Source of the DNA: Streptococcus caballi DSM 19004
Lineage (GTDB): Bacteria > Bacillota > Bacilli > Lactobacillales > Streptococcaceae
Assembly: GCF_000379985.1 (NCBI RefSeq)
Contig: NZ_KB904068.1
Location: 170 to 44,202 of the forward strand
Length of the DNA stretch: 44,033 nt
Direction: 5' to 3'
Below the pieces are notes generated by a model. It made no database searches. It saw nothing but the letters and a program-made list of their open reading frames with translations, and was not told the DNA's origin. Below are positions 37,358 to 44,033 of this stretch, piece after piece. Position numbers and translations under genes: made by a program. Every line of letters begins with the position of its first letter. The stretch's first letter is position 1.

Positions 37358-39859
37358 TTATTTAACAACAATATTAACTAGTTTGTTAGGTACTGCAATA
37401 ATTTTCACGACGTCTTTGCCTTCAATCTCAGCTTTCACTTTATCATTTGAAAGGGCAATTTCTTGTAATGCATCACGAGAAAGGTCTTTAGCTACCATGA
37501 GTTTGGCACGAACCTTGCCCTTAATTTGAACAACAATTTCGACTTCGTTTTCAACCAATTTGGACTCATCCCAGCTTGGCCATGCCACGTAGGAAATGGA
37601 CTCACCAGAGGCTGTTAATTCTTGCCAAAGTTCTTCTGCTAGGTGTGGTGCAAATGGTGCCAGCAATTGTACAAATCCTTTAGCATAGTCAGCAAAGAGC
37701 TTATCTTCTTTGTTAGCAGCATTGACAAAAATCATGAGCTGAGAAATAGCTGTATTGAACTTCATTTGGTCTAATTGCTCTGTAACGGATTTAACTGTTT
37801 CGTTGTAGACCTTGTCCAAAGCTCCGCTATTTTCCGCAACAATCTCTTTAGAAGTAATGAGGCGATAAACGCGGTCGAGGAACTTACGTGAACCTTCGAG
37901 ACCTTCTTCGCTCCATGCGATGGAAGCATCAAGTGGTCCCATGAACATTTCGTAAACTCGGAGTGTGTCGGCACCATACTGCTCAACCACATCATCTGGG
38001 TTAACAACATTTTTAAGAGATTTAGACATCTTGGCTGGCGCTTGTTCAAGTTCTTCACCTGTTTCGATATTAAAGAATGAACCATCGCGTTTTTCAACCT
38101 TGTCAGTTGCTATAAGCGCCCCACGGCTGTCGCGGTAGCTTGTGCCCAAAATCATCCCTTGGTTAAAGAGTTTTTGGAATGGTTCTTTAGTCGGTACCAC
38201 ACCGAGGTCATAGAGGAATTTGTGCCAGAAACGTGCATAAAGCAAGTGAAGAACAGCGTGCTCTGCACCACCCACATAAATATCAACTGGCAACCATTGT
38301 TTAAGCAGCTCTTCATCAGCTAATTTTTCGTCATTGTGTGGATCAATGTAGCGCAGGAAATACCAGCTTGAACCCGCCCATTGTGGCATAGTATTTGTCT
38401 CACGACGTCCTTTGACACCATCCTCGCGAGTGACTTCAAGCCAATCTGTCAAGTTAGCAAGTGGTGACTCACCGGTTCCTGAAGGCTTGATGTCTTTTGT
38501 CACTGGCAATACAAGCGGTAATTCGCTCTCAGGTACCGCAGTTGATGTCCCATCCCCCCAATGGATAATTGGAATTGGCTCACCCCAATAACGTTGACGG
38601 CTGAAGAGCCAGTCCCGCAGACGGTAATTAACTTGTTTCTTACCAAAGCCATTTTCTTCAAGGAAGGCCACCATCTTGTCAATGGCTTCTTCTTTGTTGA
38701 GACCGTCAAGGAAGTCAGAGTTGATGTGAAGACCGTCTTCTGTATAAGCCTCCTCTTCGACATTTCCACCTTCAAGAACTGGAATAATATCGAGACCGAA
38801 TTGCTTAGCAAATTCCCAGTCACGCGTATCGTGGGCAGGAACAGCCATGATAGCACCAGTACCGTAGCTTGCCAGAACATAATCAGAAATCCAGATTGGA
38901 ATCTCGCGACCATTAACAGGGTTGATGGCGTAAGCGCCAGTCCAAACACCTGTTTTTTCCTTGGCAAGGTCAGTACGAGCTAAGTCAGACTTAAGGCTGG
39001 CTTGGCGTTTGTAGTCAGCAACAACTGCTGCCTGCTCTGAGCTTGTAATGGCGTCCACCAAGTCGTGTTCAGGAGCCATAACAGCGTATGTCGCACCGAA
39101 TAGCGTATCAGGACGAGTGGTAAAGACGGTGAAATCTTTATCCGTACCGGCCACTTTGAAAGTCACATGTGCACCAGTTGATTTACCAATCCAGTTGCGC
39201 TGCATATCTTTGATAGACTCTGGCCAATCAAGGTCATCTAAGTCTTCAAGCAAACGTTCTGCGTAGGCTGTGATTTTAAGCATCCATTGGCGCATAGGCT
39301 TGCGGACAACAGGGTAGCCGCCACGTTCAGATGTTCCATCTGGCAGCACTTCTTCGTTGGCGATGGCCGTACCCAATTCTTCGACCCAGTTTACAGGGAC
39401 TTCAGCTTCGTAGGCTAGGCCTTTTTCATAAAGTTTGGTGAAAATCCACTGCGTCCATTTGTAATAGTTAGGGTCAGTTGTATTGACTTCACGATCCCAA
39501 TCGTAAGAGAAACCAAGTGAATTGATTTGACGTTTGAAGGTCGCAATGTTTTTAGCTGTAAATTCGGCTGGATCATTCCCAGTGTCCATAGCGTATTGTT
39601 CGGCAGGTAGGCCAAAAGCATCCCAACCCATTGGATGCAGGACATTGTAGCCTTGCGCACGTTTGAAACGGCTGAGGATATCTGTTGCGGTATAGCCTTC
39701 TGGGTGCCCAACGTGAAGCCCAGCCCCAGATGGATAAGGGAACATGTCTAGGGCATAAAATTTAGGTTTTGAGGCATCGGTTCCAGTCTTGAAAGTCTTA
39801 TTTTCAGCCCAGAAAGCCTGCCATTTCTTTTCAATAGCTTTGTGATTGTAGTAAACCAT
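37358..39859 (-). CDS. leuS: Leucyl-tRNA synthetase
   Basis: An 833-residue class Ia synthetase of normal bacterial length. The HIGH motif is HVGHPEGY (49-56) after FPYPSGAGL; the editing domain CP1 lies around 225-415 with [20 protein letters not shown]; the KMSKS loop is [12 protein letters not shown] near 620; the anticodon-binding domain and a C-terminal domain ending [14 protein letters not shown] follow. It charges tRNA-Leu. It has an extended -10 promoter. There is no T-box leader: only about 30 bases lie between the -10 and the start codon. Confidence 0.98.
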   Translation of the reverse strand: MVYYNHKAIEKKWQAFWAENKTFKTGTDASKPKFYALDMFPYPSGAGLHVGHPEGYTATDILSRFKRAQGYNVLHPMGWDAFGLPAEQYAMDTGNDPAEFTAKNIATFKRQINSLGFSYDWDREVNTTDPNYYKWTQWIFTKLYEKGLAYEAEVPVNWVEELGTAIANEEVLPDGTSERGGYPVVRKPMRQWMLKITAYAERLLEDLDDLDWPESIKDMQRNWIGKSTGAHVTFKVAGTDKDFTVFTTRPDTLFGATYAVMAPEHDLVDAITSSEQAAVVADYKRQASLKSDLARTDLAKEKTGVWTGAYAINPVNGREIPIWISDYVLASYGTGAIMAVPAHDTRDWEFAKQFGLDIIPVLEGGNVEEEAYTEDGLHINSDFLDGLNKEEAIDKMVAFLEENGFGKKQVNYRLRDWLFSRQRYWGEPIPIIHWGDGTSTAVPESELPLVLPVTKDIKPSGTGESPLANLTDWLEVTREDGVKGRRETNTMPQWAGSSWYFLRYIDPHNDEKLADEELLKQWLPVDIYVGGAEHAVLHLLYARFWHKFLYDLGVVPTKEPFQKLFNQGMILGTSYRDSRGALIATDKVEKRDGSFFNIETGEELEQAPAKMSKSLKNVVNPDDVVEQYGADTLRVYEMFMGPLDASIAWSEEGLEGSRKFLDRVYRLITSKEIVAENSGALDKVYNETVKSVTEQLDQMKFNTAISQLMIFVNAANKEDKLFADYAKGFVQLLAPFAPHLAEELWQELTASGESISYVAWPSWDESKLVENEVEIVVQIKGKVRAKLMVAKDLSRDALQEIALSNDKVKAEIEGKDVVKIIAVPNKLVNIVVK

Positions 39860-39895
39860 AATGTTCAGTCTTCTCCAAAATATAGTGTTGGTAAT

Positions 39896-39904
39896 ATTAT
39901 AGCA
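39896..39904 (-). promoter_or_regulatory. leuS promoter
   Basis: Minus-strand TGCTATAAT, an extended -10 with consensus hexamer at 39896-39901. Confidence 0.6.
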
Positions 39905-39949
39905 TTTTCAAGGGGGTTTTAAAACCTGAAATCAAAAGCGAATCAGATT

Positions 39950-40552
39950 TTAGGACTTGTTGGCGACATCCTTAAACTGTTTGAGAAAATGCTCAACCGA
40001 GTCAGGCAATTTATCTGACGAGTGATTAACTGGAATCTCGTCCACAAGCTGACTTTCCTCGCCATCCTCATCAACTTCGGTATAAATGTCTCTGTAAACG
40101 TAGCCTGACTTAGTTTTAACCAAGGTAGGCTCTTTTTGATAGACTAGATTTTCTGCGTTGTCAATGTATTTCTTGAAAATTTCCTTCTTCTCAACTGCCT
40201 TAACCGATTTAAACTGGACCGTGACTGACTTGGTCATGCGAAAATAATACTTGTCCCCCTTCTTTTTATAGGTACCCTCGTAGAAGGTCTGTTCAGGGTA
40301 AACATCATCTGGGTAATTGTCCAAGCGCTCTTCTTCCAACTCGTCCTCATCTTCATAGTCGCTGTTATCCAGCAGAACAACCCAGCGATTGCCCTCCAAT
40401 AATTTAAAATCATAGTTACTCGCATAGGTCTGATTGAGTTCAAGCTGGCTGACTGGCTGCTCCTCATACCATTGCCAGCCAAAATAGCCTCCTCCAACAA
40501 TCAAAACCAGGCCAACTAAGACCAAGCTAAGACGCAGTTTCTTCTTTTTCAT
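39950..40552 (-). CDS. Membrane-anchored protein of unknown function
   Basis: A 200-residue protein. A basic start MKKKKLRL leads into one transmembrane helix or uncleaved signal (LVLVGLVLIVGGGYFGWQWY, about 11-31); the rest is extracellular, very acidic (DNSDYEDEDELEEERLDNY) and then mixed beta-like (TFYEGTYKKKGDKYYFRM). I do not recognise the family. ATG 40552 with GAGGAG upstream is chosen. It overlaps the upstream DUF3114 gene by 26 bases, so the two are co-translated and may act together at the cell surface. Confidence 0.75.
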   Translation of the reverse strand: MKKKKLRLSLVLVGLVLIVGGGYFGWQWYEEQPVSQLELNQTYASNYDFKLLEGNRWVVLLDNSDYEDEDELEEERLDNYPDDVYPEQTFYEGTYKKKGDKYYFRMTKSVTVQFKSVKAVEKKEIFKKYIDNAENLVYQKEPTLVKTKSGYVYRDIYTEVDEDGEESQLVDEIPVNHSSDKLPDSVEHFLKQFKDVANKS

Positions 40553-41795
40553 GACGTCTCCTCTCCACAAGTTTCTTGTAAGCCCTGATAACCTTCTTGA
40601 CCCGTTTGAATCGACTCAGCCCTTTCTGTGCGTAATAGCCCTCACTATTAAAATAGCTATTTTCCCAACGTTTGTGCGGACGAGTAAAACGCGAATCCTT
40701 GATTCTATTAGGTGCCTTAAAGGCTGCACCATAATTTTGCGTGACTGCTTTTCTAAATTGAGGGTCATGCCTCAAGGCAGGGTAAACATCTAGATGGCGG
40801 TGCAGTTTGTTGTTTTTATTGGCATAGTTAAAGCTGGCACCGTTAATAATTCCATTTTCATTGGTCCCTTCAGGATCCAGTTCATTAACGAAATGCCCTG
40901 CTTCATCTAAGATAAACTCAGTATAAAAGCTCATGACGATTTTGAAATTAGCCTGATTCTTGCTATCAGGATAAATCCGTTTGAGATTGGAGAAGGACTG
41001 TCCCTTGATGGCCATTTTATTGTGCAAACGAGAAGATTCCCCAAAATTATAGTCATAATAATAGTCTGACTTATCGACACCAATCTTTTCCAGGATTCCA
41101 TTCATCTCGTCCATATCCTTCATATAGTAAGAGAGAGCCTGGGCATCAGTCATCTCAGTTTTCCGATATGCATCGCGAACCCACTGAGCCTGCTGGGCCG
41201 AAATGACGTAGCGCAGCTGATGAACCTGCCGCTGCAAACTTCCCTCCTGCGCCAAGCTGCGCTTGGGAAAAGCTGCTTGCACAACCTCAGATAATTTACC
41301 CCAGAAATCAGCATTAGGCTCTAAGTCATCTGAAAAATGGCTAATAAGCTTGACCGTTTCCTCCTTGCTGCCTGAAAGTTCACTAGGCATCCCTACCGTC
41401 TTGACCGTGATGCCAAGTAAGTGCCTTGCCTTTTTCTGATTGATCTGGCTCCCATCAATACTCCACATTTGTTGAAAGGCTTCGCTACCAAAAGATTGAA
41501 TAGCCTCAAAGCGCTCTTTGAAGGTCTGAGAAAGCTTGCTGCTAGCAACTTTAGCGGAAGGCTTTTTAAGATATACCTTGCAAATGGCCTCTTGACTCCA
41601 ACCAAGATCCTGCAAGCTCTTAACCTGACTTTTCAAAAGCTGAGCGAGAAGTTGCTTGTCTCCTTCTGACTGAGTCTGCTTAAAAGTGCCTACATAGCTC
41701 TGATAATCTGCTGGCAATTTCTTTTGACTAGCGCTAACCCTTGTCTGAAAAACAAGTAGCATCAAAAGAATCACCCCTAAACCATACTTCTTCAT
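40527..41795 (-). CDS. Secreted DUF3114-type protein
   Basis: A 422-residue protein with a signal peptide (MKKYGLGVILLMLLVFQTRV, probable cleavage after SA-S near 24), then a mainly helical region and a C-terminal half with HLDVYPALRHDPQFRKAV and a very basic tail. It resembles streptococcal DUF3114 proteins; function unknown. The ATG at 41795 has no ribosome site, and the promoter -10 box ends only 6 bases upstream, so the mRNA may be leaderless. It shares an overlap with the membrane-anchored protein downstream. Confidence 0.7.
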   Translation of the reverse strand: MKKYGLGVILLMLLVFQTRVSASQKKLPADYQSYVGTFKQTQSEGDKQLLAQLLKSQVKSLQDLGWSQEAICKVYLKKPSAKVASSKLSQTFKERFEAIQSFGSEAFQQMWSIDGSQINQKKARHLLGITVKTVGMPSELSGSKEETVKLISHFSDDLEPNADFWGKLSEVVQAAFPKRSLAQEGSLQRQVHQLRYVISAQQAQWVRDAYRKTEMTDAQALSYYMKDMDEMNGILEKIGVDKSDYYYDYNFGESSRLHNKMAIKGQSFSNLKRIYPDSKNQANFKIVMSFYTEFILDEAGHFVNELDPEGTNENGIINGASFNYANKNNKLHRHLDVYPALRHDPQFRKAVTQNYGAAFKAPNRIKDSRFTRPHKRWENSYFNSEGYYAQKGLSRFKRVKKVIRAYKKLVERRRHEKEETAS

Positions 41796-41801
41796 GTTTC
41801 T

Positions 41802-41830
41802 ATTGTAACAAAAAGACTGACCATTCCCAA
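41802..41830 (-). promoter_or_regulatory. Promoter of the DUF3114 gene
   Basis: Minus-strand TTGGGA (41825-41830), 17 bases, TACAAT (41802-41807). Confidence 0.65.
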
Positions 41831-41888
41831 TCCTAAGTAACTTGATTGGGCCGGTAAAAGAAAGTATAGTCATTTGAATTAACTTTGA

Positions 41889-41971
41889 TACATCGTCACT
41901 TTCGTCTTGCCGTACTCTAGTACAGCCTGCGCCTCAGTTCCTTGTCTGAAAGCTAATTCATTCGACTATAA
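41889..41971. repeat. BOX-like intergenic repeat element
   Basis: The sequence with CGTCACTTTCGTCTTGCCGT, CTAGTACAGCCTGCGCCTCA and ATTCATTCGACTATA resembles the dispersed streptococcal intergenic repeats of the BOX class, with the CGTC...CTTGCCGTAC and GCCTGCG-TCA words. Only one copy is in the window, so the call rests on memory of such repeats. Confidence 0.5.
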
Positions 41972-42030
41972 AAAGAATATCCTCCATAGGCTATCCTTCT
42001 ACAATCAACACTGAAACAAAAGCTAAAGCA

Positions 42031-42066
42031 AAAAAATGCAGTCTAACTTAGTAAGATTGCATTTTT
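42031..42066 (-). terminator. Terminator of the patatin gene
   Basis: Minus-strand AAAAATGCAATCTTACT pairs with AGTTAGACTGCATTTTT with mismatches, ending in a T run; 4 bases past the stop. Confidence 0.8.
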
Positions 42067-42070
42067 CTTC

Positions 42071-42913
42071 TTATTTCTTCAAATAGTCCTTCAAGTCATT
42101 CATGACTTCGCGTCCATCTGCTAAGCCAATATTATAAATTTCATCGAACTTGTCAGGGTTCTTCTCTAGGCGACCAATTTCCAGAGCTTGGCTGGGGCGG
42201 ATGGCAAAGAGCTGCTCTTTTTGCTCCAAATCAATGACGTGCTCCAGAGCTCTATTGTAGTGGAGATAGCGTTTAGAAGCAACCTCAACAAACTTAGGGT
42301 ACTTGCGGTAGAGGAGTTTGTAAAGACGACCACTGGATGGCTTTTTGCGATAATCCAAGGGACGGGTCAGGATGACAATAAGCTTGTCAAAGCCCAGACT
42401 GCGCGCAAAATCAACAGGGATACTATCTGACAGACCGCCATCTAAGTACTTTTTGCCCTCATATTCCACGATTTTAGCCGCTACAGGCAAGGCAGAGCTG
42501 GCACGAAAGGCTTCCATCTGGTCAAAGACATTGTTAATTTTGAGATAGTCTGGCTTTCCAGTCTCAATATCAGTCGCCACAGCGTAGAAATCTACTCCCG
42601 CTTCTTCAAAGGCCTCCTCATCAAAGATATCCAGTTTCATAGGGATTTCGTAGTAGGTGAAGTCTCTATTGACTACATTTCCCGTCTTAAGCCAAGAACG
42701 CAGCCCCATATAGTTAGGGTAGGAAATGTATTTCTTATTGTAGCGCAAAGCACGGCCACGCTGGCCAGACACATAATTGACCCCAAAGAGAGCTCCAGCC
42801 GACACTGAAACTATACCGTCAACCTTAATTCCCGCATCTAAAAAAGCATCTAAAACGCCAGCCGTATAAAGCCCACGCATGCCGCCACCTTCTAAGACCA
42901 AACCAACAGACAT
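42071..42913 (-). CDS. Patatin-like phospholipase
   Basis: A 280-residue cytoplasmic patatin-family lipid acyl hydrolase (RssA/YlbK-like). Oxyanion loop LEGGGMRGLY (8-16), nucleophile in VSVSAGAL (Ser38, with Ser instead of the first Gly of GxSxG) and the catalytic Asp in KYLDGGLSDSIP (Asp158) complete the Ser-Asp dyad. No signal peptide. The lipid substrate is unknown. A good promoter (42944-42973) precedes it. Confidence 0.9.
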   Translation of the reverse strand: MSVGLVLEGGGMRGLYTAGVLDAFLDAGIKVDGIVSVSAGALFGVNYVSGQRGRALRYNKKYISYPNYMGLRSWLKTGNVVNRDFTYYEIPMKLDIFDEEAFEEAGVDFYAVATDIETGKPDYLKINNVFDQMEAFRASSALPVAAKIVEYEGKKYLDGGLSDSIPVDFARSLGFDKLIVILTRPLDYRKKPSSGRLYKLLYRKYPKFVEVASKRYLHYNRALEHVIDLEQKEQLFAIRPSQALEIGRLEKNPDKFDEIYNIGLADGREVMNDLKDYLKK

Positions 42914-42943
42914 AAGTATCCCTCTTTTCTAATGATGTTACTG

Positions 42944-42973
42944 ATTATAACAAAAAATGAGAAAAATTGTCAG
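42944..42973 (-). promoter_or_regulatory. Promoter of the patatin gene
   Basis: Minus-strand CTGACA (42968-42973), 18 bases, TATAAT (42944-42949). Confidence 0.6.
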
Positions 42974-43081
42974 TCTTTGATTTGAGGATAGACTATATCA
43001 CGCCACCTCTGTCAACTACGACACCGAATCACAAAATAGGTCGTGAAAGGACATGGATGTTATGAAGCATCTAATGAATAA

Positions 43082-43255
43082 TGCCTTCTAAAGTCCGCAT
43101 TACTCAAAGAACTATCAAACAGTTTTTAAATGCCAATGACTATCAAAAAAAACACTTTCTTTTGAAAACGGTCCTCTCAGTTTTGATTAAATTCGGTAAT
43201 AAGGATGGTCGTCTGCACTGGCATCTTGACCCCTTGTCAGTGAGTCTTGACTAGT
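43082..43255 (+). CDS. Small open frame, doubtful
   Basis: An ATG-started frame of 57 codons whose first 38 residues (MPSKVRITQRTIKQFLNAND...) are basic and protein-like, while its end runs antisense through the DUF6287 remnant. No clear ribosome site. It may be a relic of another gene lost at this junction-rich edge. The gap 42914-43186 otherwise holds only the patatin promoter. Confidence 0.25.
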
Positions 43256-43567
43256 GACACCACCAGTTCTTGGAGTGGCAACATAGGCAGGAATAGCAGT
43301 GATATTAGCACTTCCCGCTGACTCATTTGGATTATAGACCGTACCAAAGAAGGCATTGCCTGTCACACCATTGGAGGAAATCTGATAAGTTCCTGTTAGG
43401 GATGTCGCAGTGACTGACCCATCTGCTGAGATAGTCACAAAATCCCCTAAATCATTTGTCCAAGTCCCAGCAATGGCAGAGAAAGCACCTGCAGCGGCTG
43501 CATGACATCAAGACCACTAGTGGTAGCCGCATGAGAAGTCTGACCTGCTTGAGCAACTGTAGAATCT
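43187..43567 (-). pseudogene. DUF6287-type secreted protein, frameshifted C-terminal remnant
   Basis: Two minus-strand pieces make one protein tail. The first, from about 43567 to 43503, reads DSTVAQAGQTSHAATTSGLD, a Thr/Ser/Ala linker. After a small indel near 43500-43506 the frame continues AAAAGAFSAIAGTWTNDLGD and FVTISADGSVTATSLTGTYQ to the stop at 43187. GTWTN...G..VTI..DG is typical of DUF6287 modules in streptococcal lipoproteins and surface proteins. The 5' part is missing: upstream the sequence changes abruptly into essC. Confidence 0.75.
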
Positions 43568-44033
43568 GACCACATAGTGGGGTGAGAAGAGCAGACTTTC
43601 TTTGGCAGACTTGTCATCCAGCTGGTTCTTGCGCAGTTTGAGGATTTGATTGAGTGAGTTCAACACCTGATCACGCGTGCGTTGATTATAGACAAAACCA
43701 CGCACATTCATCTCTTGCAAAGTAGCATGCGGCAACCAGCGCAGCCAGTCCCACTCTGTCTTTTCCTCCTCTGGCATGATGGTAATGAATTGCACATCAT
43801 GATAAGAGTGGAAGAAAGCTAGCTGATTCACCATGAGTTGCAGTTGCTCGATGACCAAGGGACGAGGTCCGATGTAACCAACAGGACCATGTGCTAGATT
43901 AGCAACGATGGGCATCTGATCAATGGTGCGATTTTGTGTATAAAGTTGATAGCCCTCAGCTTCCAGAGGATCGGTCTGCCCACTGCGCTCTGTTTGAGAA
44001 TAGCAGTGAACTGATCAAAGAATACGATTTAAC
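43568..44033 (-). pseudogene. essC: essC fragment (type VII secretion ATPase), decayed
   Basis: The minus strand reads MPIVANLAHGPVGYIGPRPL, VIEQLQLMVNQLAFFHSYHD, VQFITIMPEEEKTEWDWLRW and NVRGFVYNQRTRDQVLNSLN to LLFSPHYVV, a stretch found in EssC between its membrane segments and the first FtsK/SpoIIIE ATPase domain (T7SSb). It should continue with an ITDE-like strand but instead switches at about 43568 into the DUF6287 protein. Toward the window end the frame shifts again near 43985-43998: FDQFTAILKQ in one frame precedes ERSGQTDPLEAEGYQLYTQN in the other. All ATPase domains are absent from the window, so this copy is inactive. Confidence 0.82.

Noticed and set aside
38561..38983. 140-codon plus-strand open frame inside leuS
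   Set aside because: Antisense shadow of the leuS coding sequence without its own signals.
39860..39949. T-box leader for leuS
   Set aside because: Only about 30 bases separate the -10 box from the start codon; there is no room for a specifier loop and antiterminator.

Overview
The window looks like chromosome of a low-GC streptococcus. The evidence is the gene set and its style: a class II galT, an msm raffinose/isomaltose system, dexB, relA-dtd, a glucose-type PTS, a sortase-anchored ectonucleotidase, DUF3013 and DUF3114 proteins, strong AGGAGG ribosome sites and CcpA-type cre sites. Fragments of a type VII secretion gene and the gene mix would fit the bovis/equinus group, but the species is an inference with low confidence. 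All positions, frames and hairpins were read by eye; nothing was searched against a database.

Layout. 1-540: decayed tail of an IS110-family transposase. 547-4894: gal locus, with galK-galT-DUF6155 leftward and galR divergent. 5305-13201: alpha-galactoside locus, with aga-msmE-msmF-msmG and gtfA leftward and msmR divergent. 13250-16366: a dead secreted-protein gene, msmK, a PucR-like regulator, and a second IS110 fragment (transposase N-terminus). 16367-20781: dexB, dtd and relA. 21018-24752 (rightward): wall-anchored ectonucleotidase, nrdI and a P-loop kinase. 25122-29424: a phosphohydrolase/nuclease, a ptsG-type PTS and its LacI-type regulator. 29538-32727: housekeeping operon DUF3013-Nudix-GNAT-prmA-rsmE. 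32809-33082: an unusual array with 82-bp period. 33200-35293: GNAT-rarA, then 6S RNA and tRNA-Lys almost touching. 35391-42913: secreted esterase, leuS, two membrane or secreted proteins of unknown role, and a patatin-like lipase. 43187-44033: decayed essC (type VII secretion ATPase) fused to the tail of a DUF6287 protein.

How it works together. MsmEFG with MsmK imports raffinose/melibiose-type and isomalto-oligosaccharides. Aga removes galactose, GtfA phosphorolyses sucrose, and DexB trims isomalto-oligosaccharides. Galactose goes to GalK and GalT; galE is not in the window. An identical 17-nt operator-like sequence lies in the galK-galR and aga-msmR control regions, which suggests one repressor, most likely GalR, links galactose use to alpha-galactoside uptake. 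cre-like sites at galK, msmK and dexB place the pathway under glucose repression. ptsG has its own perfect palindromic operator next to a LacI-type gene.

The most unusual items are the 82-bp periodic array, the 6S RNA/tRNA-Lys tandem, the shared gal/msm operator, a probably leaderless DUF3114 gene and the essC-DUF6287 fossil junction. I did not find a complete novel defence or secretion system.
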